In this document: piece after piece, positions 1-11,199 of the stretch
How positions within the stretch are numbered: the first letter of the stretch is position 1
Layout: the number at the start of each line of letters is the position of its first letter
NCBI GenBank assembly: GCA_021186555.1
Contig: JAJKFL010000039.1
Coordinates: 19,324,733 to 19,388,732 of the forward strand
DNA from: Reticulitermes speratus
Taxonomy: Eukaryota > Arthropoda > Insecta > Blattodea > Rhinotermitidae
Length of the DNA: 64,000 nt
Direction: 5' to 3'
Notes under the pieces: model-generated
The model's database searches: none
Told to the model about the DNA's origin: nothing
The model's input: the letters and a program-made list of their open reading frames with translations, nothing else
Position numbers and translations under genes: made by a program

Positions 1-90
1 GGGCCCCAGGGCCGGTCTGGACGGCTGCTGAAAATCTCGCTCCCACCGGGATTCGATCCCCGGACCGTCCAGCCCATAGCGATTATTCAC
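1..90 (-). repeat. 5' head of a tRNA-derived SINE, family B, cut by the window edge
   Basis: On the minus strand a B-box (GGATCGAATCC) lies in a tRNA-like head, followed by the family's CCAGACCGGCCCTGGGGCCC segment. Related copies lie at 15260-15550, 54435-54755 and 60825-61090. Confidence 0.6.
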
Positions 91-104
91 AAAATGGATT
101 TTTA

Positions 105-230
105 TGAAATAGTGTATAAGATTGTGGATTGAATCTTCCTGGTTCAGGAAAGTGTCCAGTGGCGAGTTCTTTAAGCACCATATAAAGCGGATAATTTCTT
201 GACCAGATGAGGGCCTGTCACCTTGTAATA
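105..230 (+). repeat. 3' end scrap of an RTE-type LINE
   Basis: Similar to the last coding bases and 3' tail of the LINE at 5702-8575: shared GGTTCAGGA/GGCTCAGGA, CAGTGGCGAG/CAGGTGGCGGG, AATTTCTTGAC and GAGGGCCTGT/GAGGACCTGT blocks in the same order. Diverged and short. Confidence 0.55.
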
Positions 231-263
231 AGTATATTTATGATAGTATAAGAAAGAAACCTT

Positions 264-526
264 TTTTTTTCCTATGGCTCGACAGCCCCTAGGGGGCCTA
301 GGCCTCGTCATTTTTCGACGCTTTACACGATCACACTGTTAGACACACCACACTCGGTAGGACTCCTCTGGAAGAGTGACCAGCCCGTCGCAGAGACCTC
401 TACCTGACAACACACAACACTCACAAGAGACAGACATCCATGCCCCCGGTGGGATTCGAACCCACAATCCTAGTAAGCGAGCGGCCGTAGACCCACGCCT
501 TAGACCGCACGGCCACTGGGATCGAC
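264..526 (-). repeat. full-length tRNA-derived SINE, family A, with 14-bp target duplication
   Basis: Reads on the minus strand from a tRNA-Leu/Ser-like head (A-box in GTGGCCGTGCGGTCTAAGGC, B-box GGTTCGAATCC) to a tail GAGCCATAGG followed by poly(A). It is flanked by perfect direct repeats AAGAAAGAAACCTT at 250-263 and 527-540, the signature of LINE-driven insertion. CpG is retained and the repeats are perfect, so it is young. The two open frames across it are by-products. Confidence 0.92.
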
Positions 527-599
527 AAGAAAGAAACCTTATCGTATTTAAATAATACTGTACATTCCTTTGGATACTGCCACGAGGAAGTTGTTTTAC

Positions 600-1800
600 A
601 GTGCACATTCTGATACAGGTCATTTAAAATCATAGGCCTCTATCTCTTTCTAGGGCAAGAGAAAGCAGTTTTGTTCAAGGGCCACGCCCTGGCTGCCCAG
701 TAGTGGTGAAACTTATAGCCTGCTATTATGATCTGTTAAGCATCTGTGTCGAATTACCCTCACAGAGGTCACTCGCATGATTTCCTGTCATAAGCTGAAG
801 CTGTCCTGTAAAAGTGTTCTATGTGCCGTTCGTTACACAGCTGTGGAAATTTGATACAGCTTATTGGAGACAAAAATCATTCTTCAATATTAATCAGGAA
901 TCGTATGGATTTTTAAATGCATGTGTGTATGTGTGTATTTATGTATTTACACACATCAAAATAACGGTTTTATAAATAAGGTAGGTCGATGTGGCTCTTA
1001 GTTTGAAAGTGAAGAGAAAAATGTTTTGTCTTGTCCTTCCGCAACTTCACTGAAGTGTTAGCGCCTTCAAAGGTAACGTAGACTTCCCCGCCATAGTCAC
1101 ATGTCGGAGAAGTTGCCGAATTTATGTAAAAAGGGTGAACGTACTCTTTTCGCTGTAGTGCATGGCGGAGGTAAAAAATCGTCCGTTTGAGTCGTAAGTT
1201 ATTATTATTAAAGCAAAATTTTGAAGTTTGGAGCTCGTAACTGCGGCTTTAAACGTTGCGTAGACGGGCGTTTTGAGTGTGTGTGAGGTGCCATGTAACT
1301 ATTGATGTGTGGCAAAAGTGTTTGAGTCTATGAATTAAAGGAGTCGGATTTATAAGATCTAATGACGTGCGTTAGACTCGTTTCGCAACAGTACACGAAC
1401 ATTGTCTGGCTGAATCAGAGATTCGTAATCCTTCCACCCCAAGCACCCACCTTGAAACTCAGCATGACAGTTTCACTTGAACTGTAAAGTGGACAGACTC
1501 ACGATCGTAATGATCACTTATTCATGAGTCTGATGATGTTGATACTCATACTGAGATTTTGTTACTGGATGATTAAGAATGAAAATTAACTCTTTCTCTT
1601 TTTCCGTATTCTCTCCTCTCTTTCACTTTCGTCACGCTTGCTTTGTCTTCTGCCCCTTCCGTCCCTTATTTTGTCTTCTGTCTTTCTCTGTCTACTTGTT
1701 TATTGGTTATTTCCCCTGTCAGTTTTTATTGTGTTCCCACCCTGAAACTGGATCAGACTAATTGCAGTATGTATTGCTTATATTGCAGCTTATGAACCGT
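600..1800. other. no recognisable feature
   Basis: Unique-looking, AT-rich DNA with ordinary CpG content. A short open frame in pyrimidine-rich DNA near 1579-1761 has no recognisable content. No exon, tRNA or repeat was recognised. Confidence 0.5.
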
Positions 1801-1809
1801 GTATTCCTA

Positions 1810-2090
1810 TGCGAAATATTAGGTACTCACAGGGGTGCTGATGAAGATTTAAGTCTTCTGGGATGTGCCACCTTGTGGACTGGTTTATAGTTATAGATGT
1901 TTTGGTGGAGCCTAATGGCTCTACATTTAGGGTAGTCGAGTTAAGTTTCTGGGATATAATGCCGCATTGCATGGTAGTTTCCGACGTTTCGGACTATCTT
2001 GTTGACATCGTCTTCTGAGTAGTCCAAGTCTTCTTCGACTACGCTGAAGATTGAAGTATAACTCTTCTCCAAAACGTCGTTAGCTGCGTA
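1810..2090 (-). repeat. foldback/hairpin repeat, AGTCTTCTGGG family, two adjacent pieces
   Basis: Contains AAGTCTTCTGGGATGTG (from about 1849) and, about 100 bases on, a second related piece TTTCTGGGATATAATGCCG. The segment near 1980-2025 on the minus strand has the GAAGA...CCGAAACGTCGG hairpin core shared with other repeats here. Related copies: 23915-24125 and 58115-58700. Confidence 0.6.
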
Positions 2091-2099
2091 CCAATATAC

Positions 2100-2740
2100 G
2101 TGGCGTAATATTTTGAATCTTCAATATATTAGTGACTTACGTGTTTATAAAGTGATGGCTTGCAGTGGACTAATCCAATTTATGAATGCGTTGAGCGGAG
2201 AAGTGCTGACTTCTTAAAAAGGAATATATGTACTCTATGTAGGCCTGTGGGTCTTATATGATGGTGGTAATATGCCATATGGTAGGTAGATCAGCACAAT
2301 AGTGATGTAAATCACATGCTTCATTTTGTTCCTGTTGGATTTTTAGGCATACCCAATCACGTTACACTAAGAACTGAACCTTACAGATCAACGTTGCTCA
2401 GTCTGTTCCTGGCTTGTCTAAGTATTAGGCCAGTACGGAGTCATAATCTCCAGTCCCACGCATTTCTACAGCTTCATAAGCCCCCTAGACGCTGACTGTG
2501 TATGTGGGTCAGTGTCAGAACACATGCGCTTTTTTCTGTAATGTACAATGCATATTGAACAGCAATGAAATCACAGTAAACTGAACTGAATGGCTCCTCT
2601 CCTCACTGCATGTTGTTACTGGAAAGGGCGACACCACCTTCAGTGCAGGCGTTTTTTAATGTAGGTATCCTGTCACTTTCAGTATATTTGTATGGTAAGT
2701 ACCTTAGATTTATAGAGTGGTACACTATAGCAGTGGAAAC
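2100..2740. other. no recognisable feature
   Basis: No gene, repeat or RNA recognised. Mixed-composition intergenic DNA. Confidence 0.45.
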
Positions 2741-2754
2741 CGTGGGGCTAGAGC

Positions 2755-2987
2755 CGAATGCAGCCTAGGGGCTCCTGTTTCTAGGTTTGCTGAATTTTTT
2801 TGCAAACATTTTGTATTATAACTCCGTGTGGGAGGATCGACCCGTATGAAGGTATGCACGTCAGCAGGCTAGTACGAACACAGAAGCGCATTCATCCATG
2901 CTACGAGTGGGATACAAACCCACGATCCCAGTTTTCGATAGGTAAAAGGAGGTATGCGAGACCGCGCGGTTCGCTGTAATCGACATA
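2755..2987 (-). repeat. diverged SINE, family A
   Basis: On the minus strand it has GCGCGGTCTCGC in place of the A-box region, the B-box region GTGGGTTTGTATCCCAC followed by GCATGGATG as in the copy at 264-526, and a degraded tail near 2755 with CCTAGGGGCTCC. Boundaries are approximate. The palindromic insertion at 3002 lies directly beyond its head. Confidence 0.6.
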
Positions 2988-3001
2988 ACAATGACATTAC
3001 T

Positions 3002-3303
3002 CATAGGCTTCACTTTACCAACACATGCACTATATTCTTACAATAATATCGTATAACCCTACATATTTGTTTGTACATCCTCTTAGAGTAAAACACTATA
3101 GTGTTTTACTCTAAGAGGATGTACAAACTTTTATAATTGATGTATAGTCTATTGAAAAGTCTTTGACCCCCTGAGGATGGCCGGTAACCGGCCGAAACAT
3201 ATGTAGGGGTATACGATATTATTGTACTCGTAAGAATATAGTGCATGTGTTGGTAAAGTGAAGCCTGTGATTGGCAATATGATGCACGGCGAATGCAATG
3301 TGA
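3002..3303. repeat. palindromic insertion with 12-bp target duplication
   Basis: Two nested inverted repeats. Outer arms of about 75 bases (about 3002-3071 and 3197-3278) are nearly identical apart from a 6-base gap. Inside the left half lies a perfect 60-bp palindrome, 3069-3128, centred on CACTATAGTG. The right half also carries a hairpin, CTGAGGA-T-GGCCGG-TAA-CCGGCC-GAAAC (3171-3198). The whole is flanked by AATGACATTACT at 2990-3001 and 3304-3315. The head-to-head layout with variable-length target duplication is reminiscent of Penelope-like retroelement remnants, but no protein is present and the family is not established. Confidence 0.72.
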
Positions 3304-3329
3304 AATGACATTACTGGTAATGTTAATGG

Positions 3330-5290
3330 TAACAAGAGAGACAAAGAAGAAGGAAAGAAACAAAGAAATAGAAACGTAAGTATGAATCTGCGCTGTGTTA
3401 GATGTGTGGTCGGGTAGGCTGGGGAGATAAAGAATGCGTAAGAAATTCTGTGAGGGCGGACCTCTTGAAGATCGTAGAGTTGAGCTACCAGTCAGGAGGA
3501 CGGAGGCTAAAGCTAAGGAAAATAATGCGTTAAATTGGTTGGTGATAGGAGAATTGAACTGGCTCAGGATTATGTTCAGTGGTGGTCATTGGCATTAGCG
3601 CTGTTGAATTTTCTGGTTCTGCTGCGTCATTAGTAGTAGTAGCGGCAGTAATTGCTGTGTCGTTATTGTGCGGACGATAGACTTGTTACACTGGTCTTAA
3701 CGTCAACTATCCACGGTGACCAATTGTGTGTGTGTTTGAATCGAGGATGTCCTGTCACTGTGCGTTAAGCAGCTTATCAGTCAACACAGTTCTTTAAATA
3801 AATGGTAGCTTATTGTAATTACCAGGTGCCTGCATTTGTTCTGATCACTAACTTGGTTATTGTTTTGATGGGTAGGAAATTCAATTTTTAAAAAAGAATC
3901 TGTCACAGATATAATGTATTGGCGAAGCACGGACAGGCGTTTAGAATATTTTTGTATATTCATTCGGGTTAAATTTACGTGTCAAGGTGTCTCCTTTGTC
4001 GTATTCACGGTTCTGTTTTAATGTTCGTTACGCACACTCCAGCTCCACTAATGTTACTGAGAGGAATGTATTCTGTTGCACTCACTTCTATGTATAATTT
4101 ATTATTGCTTCCTCATGTCAAGTCATTTATGTCTGCATTTGTAACTTGTTTCTGTTTATGATATTAACGTAGCAAACACTGTAACGGCATTCGGTTTCAA
4201 GTAATGCCTTTAATTTGTACATAAAATATTTTGTTTCTGTGTCAAAATCTGACGAGACGTGGTGTCGAGGTAGGCAATATGAATGAATTTGTAATTATTT
4301 TTTTAAATTATTTCATAAGTAGATTTAATCGTGGCAGTGCTCCTTTGGCAAAGCAGTAATATAGCCTACACAATCAATGTGTCAGTATATTGGAAATCTC
4401 TGGTCTGCTGTTTGTTGGCCTACGCTTCCCTTATAAGAAGTGCTTATTTTGGAGATTTTCTGCTCACTCGCCCCCTTAGTTTATATCTGAAATCACTCTA
4501 CAAGTTTTGTGAACTTGGTATTGTGATACAAACTAAAAGTTGAAGGGAAAAATTTAATGTTTTTCATTACAATCTGGCTTCTTCTTTACGTGGGGCTTAA
4601 AGCTAACATTGATTTTCGCAGAGTGGCTCTTCATGCTAAACAGCAGTAAAAGGTAATAAGGTAGACTAGTTACCCCTCTTCTTATTTAAGTGCTACGCTA
4701 TGAAAACTTTTGAGGGGTTAGAGGTATAGCTCCACGAATTCTTAATGTTTGGTACTAACGTAGATGGAGTAATGTGGTCAAATTCGCTCCTCGGCCGATT
4801 TACCTTTGGGGACAGAGTTTATGACACGTACTGAATAGGAGGCTGTGTGGCCTACAGAATTTTTCTGCACATTATGGAGCAGGGAACTGTCTCTTGATCC
4901 CGCGGAGAATCGACACCCGATTCCTCACTTATTCATAGTCTAGCCTACCGAATGAATTATCCGTGATATTCTTTGAAACATTCTACGATATGCTGTATGT
5001 TTATCGCTTATTACATTAGCTTTGCAATAACGGATTTGTATTCGTAATAAGTGGACATTAAGGCCAAGGAATTATGCAAATGCAAATATGAATGCGTTTT
5101 TAAAATACGTGCATCGACCAAGGGAAGTGTCGTTCCACTCTTGGTACTTAAATATTTCTTCCAGAATACAAAACTGGTTGAGGTTGTGTGCTGTTCTGTG
5201 TCCATAATGCGACTTAATGAATTATTCTATATATTTCTTCTGTTGGGCCATTGACCGCTCAAGTCCCGCGGCCTCTGTGAGACAATCTGA
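3330..5290. other. mostly featureless intergenic DNA
   Basis: No exon or RNA recognised. About 4825-4935 holds a faint SINE family B trace on the minus strand (GTACTGAATAGGAGGCTG, then a degraded ATCCCGCGGAGAATCGACAC head), too worn to bound. Confidence 0.4.
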
Positions 5291-5299
5291 TTGACCCGA

Positions 5300-5585
5300 C
5301 GATTTTTTCCCGGATAAAGAAAGAAAAAAAAGAGGAGAAGAAAGTGAAATGTAGATAGAAGGAACAGCAAAAGGAAGGAAAGAGTGAAGAAGCAAACAAA
5401 GACAACCAAGCGAAGAGGAACAAGGACAAGAAATAAGGAAAGGAATAAAATATAAAACAAATATAAACAGGAAAGTAAATAAAGAAAAATGCAAAGAGGA
5501 AGAAATTAGTAAAGAAAGACAACCAGAAAATGAAGAAAGGAAAGAAAGAAGGAAGCAAAGGAAGAAGACACGGAGGGAGGAAAAA
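5300..5585 (+). repeat. polypurine tract, about 285 bases
   Basis: Nearly all A and G on the + strand (GAAAG/GGAAG/AAGAA words, no fixed period). The long open frames called on the minus strand (Phe/Ser/Leu-rich) are composition artefacts. Confidence 0.7.
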
Positions 5586-5647
5586 ATTGATTCTCCGGAA
5601 CTCTGTTGCCCACTTTGTCCCACCTTACGTCAGATACACACTTTACT

Positions 5648-5702
<55 letters not shown>
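5648..5702 (+). repeat. (CA)n(TA)n microsatellite
   Basis: About 13 CA units followed by about 13 TA units. The LINE begins directly after it. Confidence 0.97.
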
Positions 5703-8575
5703 GACAAAAGGAACAGTAAGAGCAGGGGATTATACTTCTTTCTATGAAAAGGAAAGTCATCAATTGGGAACAGGTTTCTTTGTACATCAGGGAATAGTGT
5801 CAGCAATTAAGAGAATAGAGTTTGTTAATGATAAGATGTCATATATGGTGCTGAGAGGTCGCTGGTGTAATATCATTGTTCTGAACGTGTATGCACCAAC
5901 TGAAGAGAAAAGTGATGGCTCAAAGGACAGTTTCTATGAGAAATTAGAACAGGTTTTCGATCATTTTCCTGAGTACCATACGAAAATTCTGTTAGGAGAT
6001 TTTATCGCAAAATTGGGGAAGGAGGATACTTTTAAATCGAAGATCGGGAATGAGAGTTTATGTGAGGATAGTAATGATAATGGTGTTAGAGTTGTAAACG
6101 TTGCCACATCAAAAAATCTAGTTGTTAAGAGCACGATGTTCCCGCCCCGAATTATTCATAAATGCACTTGGACCTGTCCTGATGGGAAGACTCATAATCA
6201 TATCGATCACGTATTGATAGATAGGAGATGATATTCAAGTATACTCGATGTGTGATCTTTCAGGGGAGCTGACTGTGATACTGATCACTATCTGGTGGTT
6301 GCAAAAATTAGGGAAAGACTGGCGGTAATTAAACAAGCAGCACAGAAGTTTGATGCGGAGAGATTTAATCTCAAGAAGCTAAGTGAACTAGAGGTTAGGA
6401 AGCAGTATCAGATAAAGATCTCAAACAGGTTTGCAGCTTTGGAGAACATAAATGCTACTGAGGACATAAATAGGGGTTGGGAAAACATGAGAGTTTCAAA
6501 ATCTCAGCTAAAGAGAGAACAGGGCTGTATGAAAGGAAGCAGCATAAACCATGGTTTAACGAAGAATGTACAAAATTTGTAGATCAAAGGAAGCAGGCTA
6601 AAATGCTGTGGTTACAGAATCTAAACCAAAGTAATGTAGATAATCTGAACAACGTAAGACGTGAAGCTAGTAGACATTTCAGGAACAAAAAGAAGGAATA
6701 TCTGAAAGCTAAAATTAATGAATTTGAAACAAACAGTAAGAACAGGAATATCAGAGACTTGTATAGGGGCATCAATAACTTTAAGAAGGGTTACCAGCCT
6801 AGAAATAATGTAGTAAAGGATGAGAAAGGTGATCTGTTTGCAGATTCCCACAGTATTTTGGCTAGGTGGAGGAATCATTTCTTTCAGCTATTGAATGTAC
6901 ATGGGGTTAATGATGTTAGGCAGATTGAAATACATACAGCAGAGCCACTGGTGCCTGAGCCCAGTGACTCTGAGGTTGAGATGGCTATTGAAAAGTTAAA
7001 AAGGCACAAATCACCAGGTATTGATCAAATTCTAGCAGAACTGATTAAAGCAGGAGGTAGGACAATTCGTTCTCAGATTCATCAACTTATTAATTCTATT
7101 TGGAATAAAGAGGAATTGCCTGAGCAGTGGAAGGAGTCAATCATTGTATTTATTTATAAGAAGGGTGATAAAACAGATTGCAGTAATTTTCGAGGAATAT
7201 CACTTTTGTCAACCACATACAAAATTCTATCCAACATCCTTCTGTCAAGGTTAACTCCATATGCAGAGGAAATTATTGGCGATCATCAGTGTGGATTTAG
7301 ACGTAACAGGTCGACTACTGATCATATATTCTGCATTCATCAAATACTTGAGAAAAAATGGGAATACAATGAGGCAGTGCATCAACTATTTATAGACTTC
7401 AAGCAAGCCTATGATTCAATTAGGAGGGAGGTCTTGTATAATATTCTCATTGAATTTGGTATCCCTATGAACCTAAACTAGTAAGACTAGTAAAAATGTG
7501 TCTAAATGAAACCTATAGCAGAGTCCGGGTAGGCAAACATTTGTCTGACACATTTCCTATTAAGAATAGTTTGAAACAAGGAGATGCTTTATCGCCATTG
7601 CTTTTCAACTTTGCCTTGGAATATGCCATTAGGAGGGTTCAGGCAAACCAGGAGGGCTTAAAATTGAATGGTACACATCAGCTTCTAGTTTATGCTGATG
7701 ATGTTAATATATTGGGCGGAAGCGTACGTGCTATAAAGAAAAACAAAAGCTTTAGTAGTCGCTAGTAAGGAGACTGGTCTAGAAGTAAATGCTGAGAAAA
7801 CTAAGTACATGGTCAAGTCTCGAGATAAGAATGCAGGACAGGGTCACAACATAAGGTTAGATAATAAATCCTTTGAAAGGGTGGAACAGTTCAAATATTT
7901 GGGAACAACTCTAACTAATCGAAATTCCATTCAGGAAGAAATTAAGAGCAGTTTGAAGTCAGGGAATGCTTGCTATCATTCGGTGCAGGATCTTCTATCT
8001 TCCAGTTTGCTATCCAAAAATACAAAGATTAAGATATACAGAACTAGAATTTTGCCTGTTGTTTTGTACGGGTGTGAGACTTGGTCTCTCACACTGAGGG
8101 AGGAACATAGGCTGAGGTTGTCCGAGAATATGGTGCTGAGGAGGATATTTGGGCCTAAGAGGGACGAGGTAACAGGGGAGTGGAGAAGACTACATAATGA
8201 GGAACTTAATGATCTGTACTCATCACCAAATATTATTCGGGTGATCAAATCAAGACGAATAAGGTGGGCGGGGCTTGTAGCACGTATGAGGGAGGGGAGA
8301 GGTGCATACAGGATTTTGGTGGAGAGACCTGAGGGAAGGAACCACTTGGAAGACCCAGGCGTAGATGGGAGGATAATATTAAAAAGGATCTTCAAGAAGT
8401 GGGATGGGAGGGCGTGGACTGTATTGATATGGCTCAGGATAGGGACAGGTGGCGGGCTCTTGTGAGTGCGGTAATGAACCTTCGGGTTCCATAAAACGCG
8501 GGGAATTTCTTGACTAGCTGAGGACCTGTTAGCTTCTCAAAAGGACTCTGCTCCATGGAGTTATTTAGTTATATA
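5702..8575 (+). mobile_element. 5'-truncated, decayed RTE-type LINE
   Basis: Starts in mid-endonuclease (LGTGFFVHQG, LNVYAPTEEKSDG, LLGDFIAKLG, HNHIDHVLIDRR), so the N-terminal catalytic part is missing. Reverse transcriptase follows: [64 protein letters not shown] at 7691-7702, then [14 protein letters not shown] and the C-terminal [12 protein letters not shown]. The frame is broken by stops near 6229 and 7479 and shifts near 6500-6570 and 7740-7810, so it is dead. The 3' tail (GAATTTCTTGACTAGCTGAG to about 8575) runs into TATATATATA, and the 5' junction is also in TA repeat, so insertion into a TA microsatellite is likely. At least six fragments of the same family lie elsewhere in the window. 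Confidence 0.9.
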
Positions 8576-8599
8576 TATATAGTATGTATTATCTGACTG

Positions 8600-10030
8600 A
8601 TATGCTTGAAAGTCCAATGAAGATTATTCCATAGTCCTCTTTCTTCCTTGTTACTTTCCGGACATCACTGTGAGTAAGGAAGGTGTGCACGGAGTGCGTA
8701 GTCCTAGAATTTTACTCCGTGTTAGATAATTGGAAAATATATAATTATATATTTTTTGTAGAGGTTCATTATTTTAAGAAAATAAAAAAAACAGTGGAAG
8801 CTCGAAATATTCCAGTGTGATGCCAGTGTCGTTTATCACGTCGTGCAGTTACGAACCCCTGTGGCATACTGTTGTAACAGAAGGGAAAAATGCTATTGGT
8901 GCCCAAAATATTAACATTCAAAGTAAAATGCTGAGCTACGGGCTACCGCCTAGTTGCAGAGGGACGCTGGGCGACACTGGCGCGTCGAAGGTTTACTTAC
9001 CAATTTATTTAACGACGACGGTTAAACAACAGATGTGTTGTGGCGTCGAATGAGGTTGAGCGACGGTAATTATTTTCAGGAATAAGTCCAATAACAGCTG
9101 ACAGGCCTATTTAAGGTATTGTCTCGGTATTCTTAGATTATATAATTACTCTGGCTCAACTTCAGAAGAAATATAGAGTCAAATGAGATGATAGGATAAA
9201 CATAATACTTATCATGAATAGTTACGGTTTTGATAGGAGGTACTTGCTCAGTGAAGGGTGTTGTCATCACATATGTCTTGGGAGAATGAGGAAAACCAAG
9301 ATATCCATCGAACATTCTCAAGCCCGACAAATATATCTGGGATGTAGGTGTGGAATGGTTCTGCTAAATCCCGTTCCTTGGGAAGAAGTCCGAACGCTTG
9401 TGAGTGCAGAAACACGCAGCTGCTCAATTATGTCACTCTCGTTGCACAATTGCACTGCCATTAACGCCTTTCACGTGACTTAATAATTAATGCTGGTAAC
9501 ACTACTTTGTTTTTGTTCAATGTTTGGTGAATGAGACTGTATGGAATTACGGTCTGGTCCATTATCAGTTTACTGGATGTGAAGCATTGATGTAATCATA
9601 AATTGACACGGGAAATTTTAAGTGCTCAGACAGAAACGTGTTCGAGTGCCATTGTGTCTGCCATAAGTCTCATGCCGCCTGCCCTGGAACTGAACCCGCT
9701 CCTTCGCTGTGAGGAGGGAATTTTACTTACACCGTTAGGTGAAAAGTCTCCTTGAATCGGCCTATTCCTTGCGTCGTGGTACTGTCCGTAATGACAGCAG
9801 TTATCCTCGATATATCGGTTTGTGCGTGTAGTCCCTGCGTTTTAACTTGAAGTCTCTGTACATTTGTTCTTTTGCTTGTGTGTTTGACCTTTTCTCTCAC
9901 TTTATTTCGTTAGCGACACCACACGGATTTATAAGATTTTGTAGCATCGAATGAGGCATAACAGAAATGTCATTGTGAGCCAGGACAACGGAGTAAAGTC
10001 GTCGAGATCCACACTGACGGCCGATCTACT
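8600..10030. other. no recognisable feature
   Basis: Intergenic DNA with ordinary CpG. Several short open frames have no recognisable motif. No SINE head or LINE motif seen. Confidence 0.4.
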
Positions 10031-10044
10031 CTTTCCGGAGTTTC

Positions 10045-10205
10045 TTGTCACCGCATCGATACGGACTCTGCGGCTCATCGACATTCCGGCAACTCTTTCT
10101 TCCGAAGGTAAAGCGATTGGAGCGTCCTCTGCAACCGTTCTTCTACGTGTATACGTGGGATCTACAAGTCATGGAGCTTTTGTTTTATGATACGTGCCTG
10201 TGTGG
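10045..10205 (+). repeat. diverged SINE family B body
   Basis: Contains GGCAACTCTTTCTTCCGAAG-GTAAAGCG, GTGGGATCTACAAGTCATGG and a TTTTATGATACGTGCC tail, in the order seen at 10560-10745. It has no tRNA head. Confidence 0.4.
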
Positions 10206-10554
10206 CGTGGGGTTTACTATTCTGCGCGTTCGCAAGGCAAATTGGAGGGGGGGAAAGTGTCGATGACAACTATTTGAGCTTACCCCTGGCTTAACTTTGG
10301 TGGTTATAATGGCGTACCCTGCAGAAAAGAGTTACGAAGTTAATCAGATGAATGCAGAATCGGAGACCGTATGTATCCATCCGCTTGTTTCTTCTCCGAA
10401 ACCGTTAAACAGATCTCAGTGGAATTTAGTATATGAAGTTGCACAAAAATTTGGTCGAATTTGTGTTTCTTATCGCCGGGATAGCGAGATCGGTATACTG
10501 AGTAGCTGCGAGCTGGGCAATCGAGAAAGCACGGTTCTATTTTCAGCAAGGAGA

Positions 10555-10750
10555 GGAGGTTTTCACCTTCATCAGAAAATACAGACCCGCTATGGGGCCC
10601 ACCCTTTCTCTTATCAGTGGGTTCCAGGGACTCTTTCCCCGGGGGTGAAGCGGTTGGAGCGTGAAGCTTACCGCTTAGCCATCTAGTTCAACAGTTAGCA
10701 CTGAGTGGACCTATTCGTCTACACCCCCTCCCCCACATGCTTTCATGACG
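10555..10750 (+). repeat. SINE family B body, second copy
   Basis: Contains GGGGCCCACCC, ATCAGTGGGTTCCAGGGACT, CCCCGGGGGTGAAGCGG and the downstream CTTTCATGACGTAC. This block is repeated on the minus strand at 25210-25379, 54435-54755 and 60825-61090. The 129-codon open frame at 10297-10686 ends inside it. Confidence 0.5.
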
Positions 10751-10854
10751 TACGTGCAACGGACTTTACATTCTACCTTTACTTTTTTCGTATCGATCGA
10801 ATATATATCCGTACTTTACCTTTAATTGTAATCATCCTACAGAAGAACACGGCA

Positions 10855-11185
10855 TTTTGTTAGCCGCTAGTAAGAAAGGTCGTCTCGAAACAAACGCAGA
10901 GAAAGCTAAGTCAGAATTTATGTTTCGTCCAGAGTGCTTTCTAAATGCATAGAGTCTTTGAAAGTTTGGCGGTGTTCAAATGTTCTATTTGGGAACAGTT
11001 CTGCAGGGAAGGCTAACTTGGAAAGACCTAGGCGCAGAAGGTAGGATAATATTAAAATGGATAATAAAGAGATATTATGGGAATTTGTGGATTGAATTAA
11101 TCTGTCTCAGAATGGGTCCAAGTTGTGGTCTGTTATGAACTAGGCAATGAAACTTTGGATTTAATAAAAACAGGACTCTTCTGCA
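10855..11185 (+). repeat. internally deleted RTE LINE fragment
   Basis: Two blocks of the LINE at 5702-8575 joined by a deletion. GCCGCTAGTAAGAAAGGTCG through TTCTATTTGGGAACAGTTCT matches about 7755-7910. CTAACTTGGAAAGACCTAGG through GGATAATATT and TGGATTGAATTAATCTG-CTCAG matches about 8340-8480. All frames are broken. Confidence 0.65.
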
Positions 11186-11199
11186 TAGTGTTACTTCAT

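Noticed and set aside
455-526. tRNA-Leu/Ser-like sequence on the minus strand with A- and B-boxes
   Set aside because: It is the head of a SINE with poly(A) tail and target duplication, not a free tRNA gene.
5222-5623. 133-codon minus-strand open frame rich in Phe, Ser and Leu
   Set aside because: Lies on the complement of a polypurine tract; composition alone produces it.
10297-10686. 129-codon + strand open frame
   Set aside because: Its last third is SINE family B sequence, and the first part has no motif or splice context.
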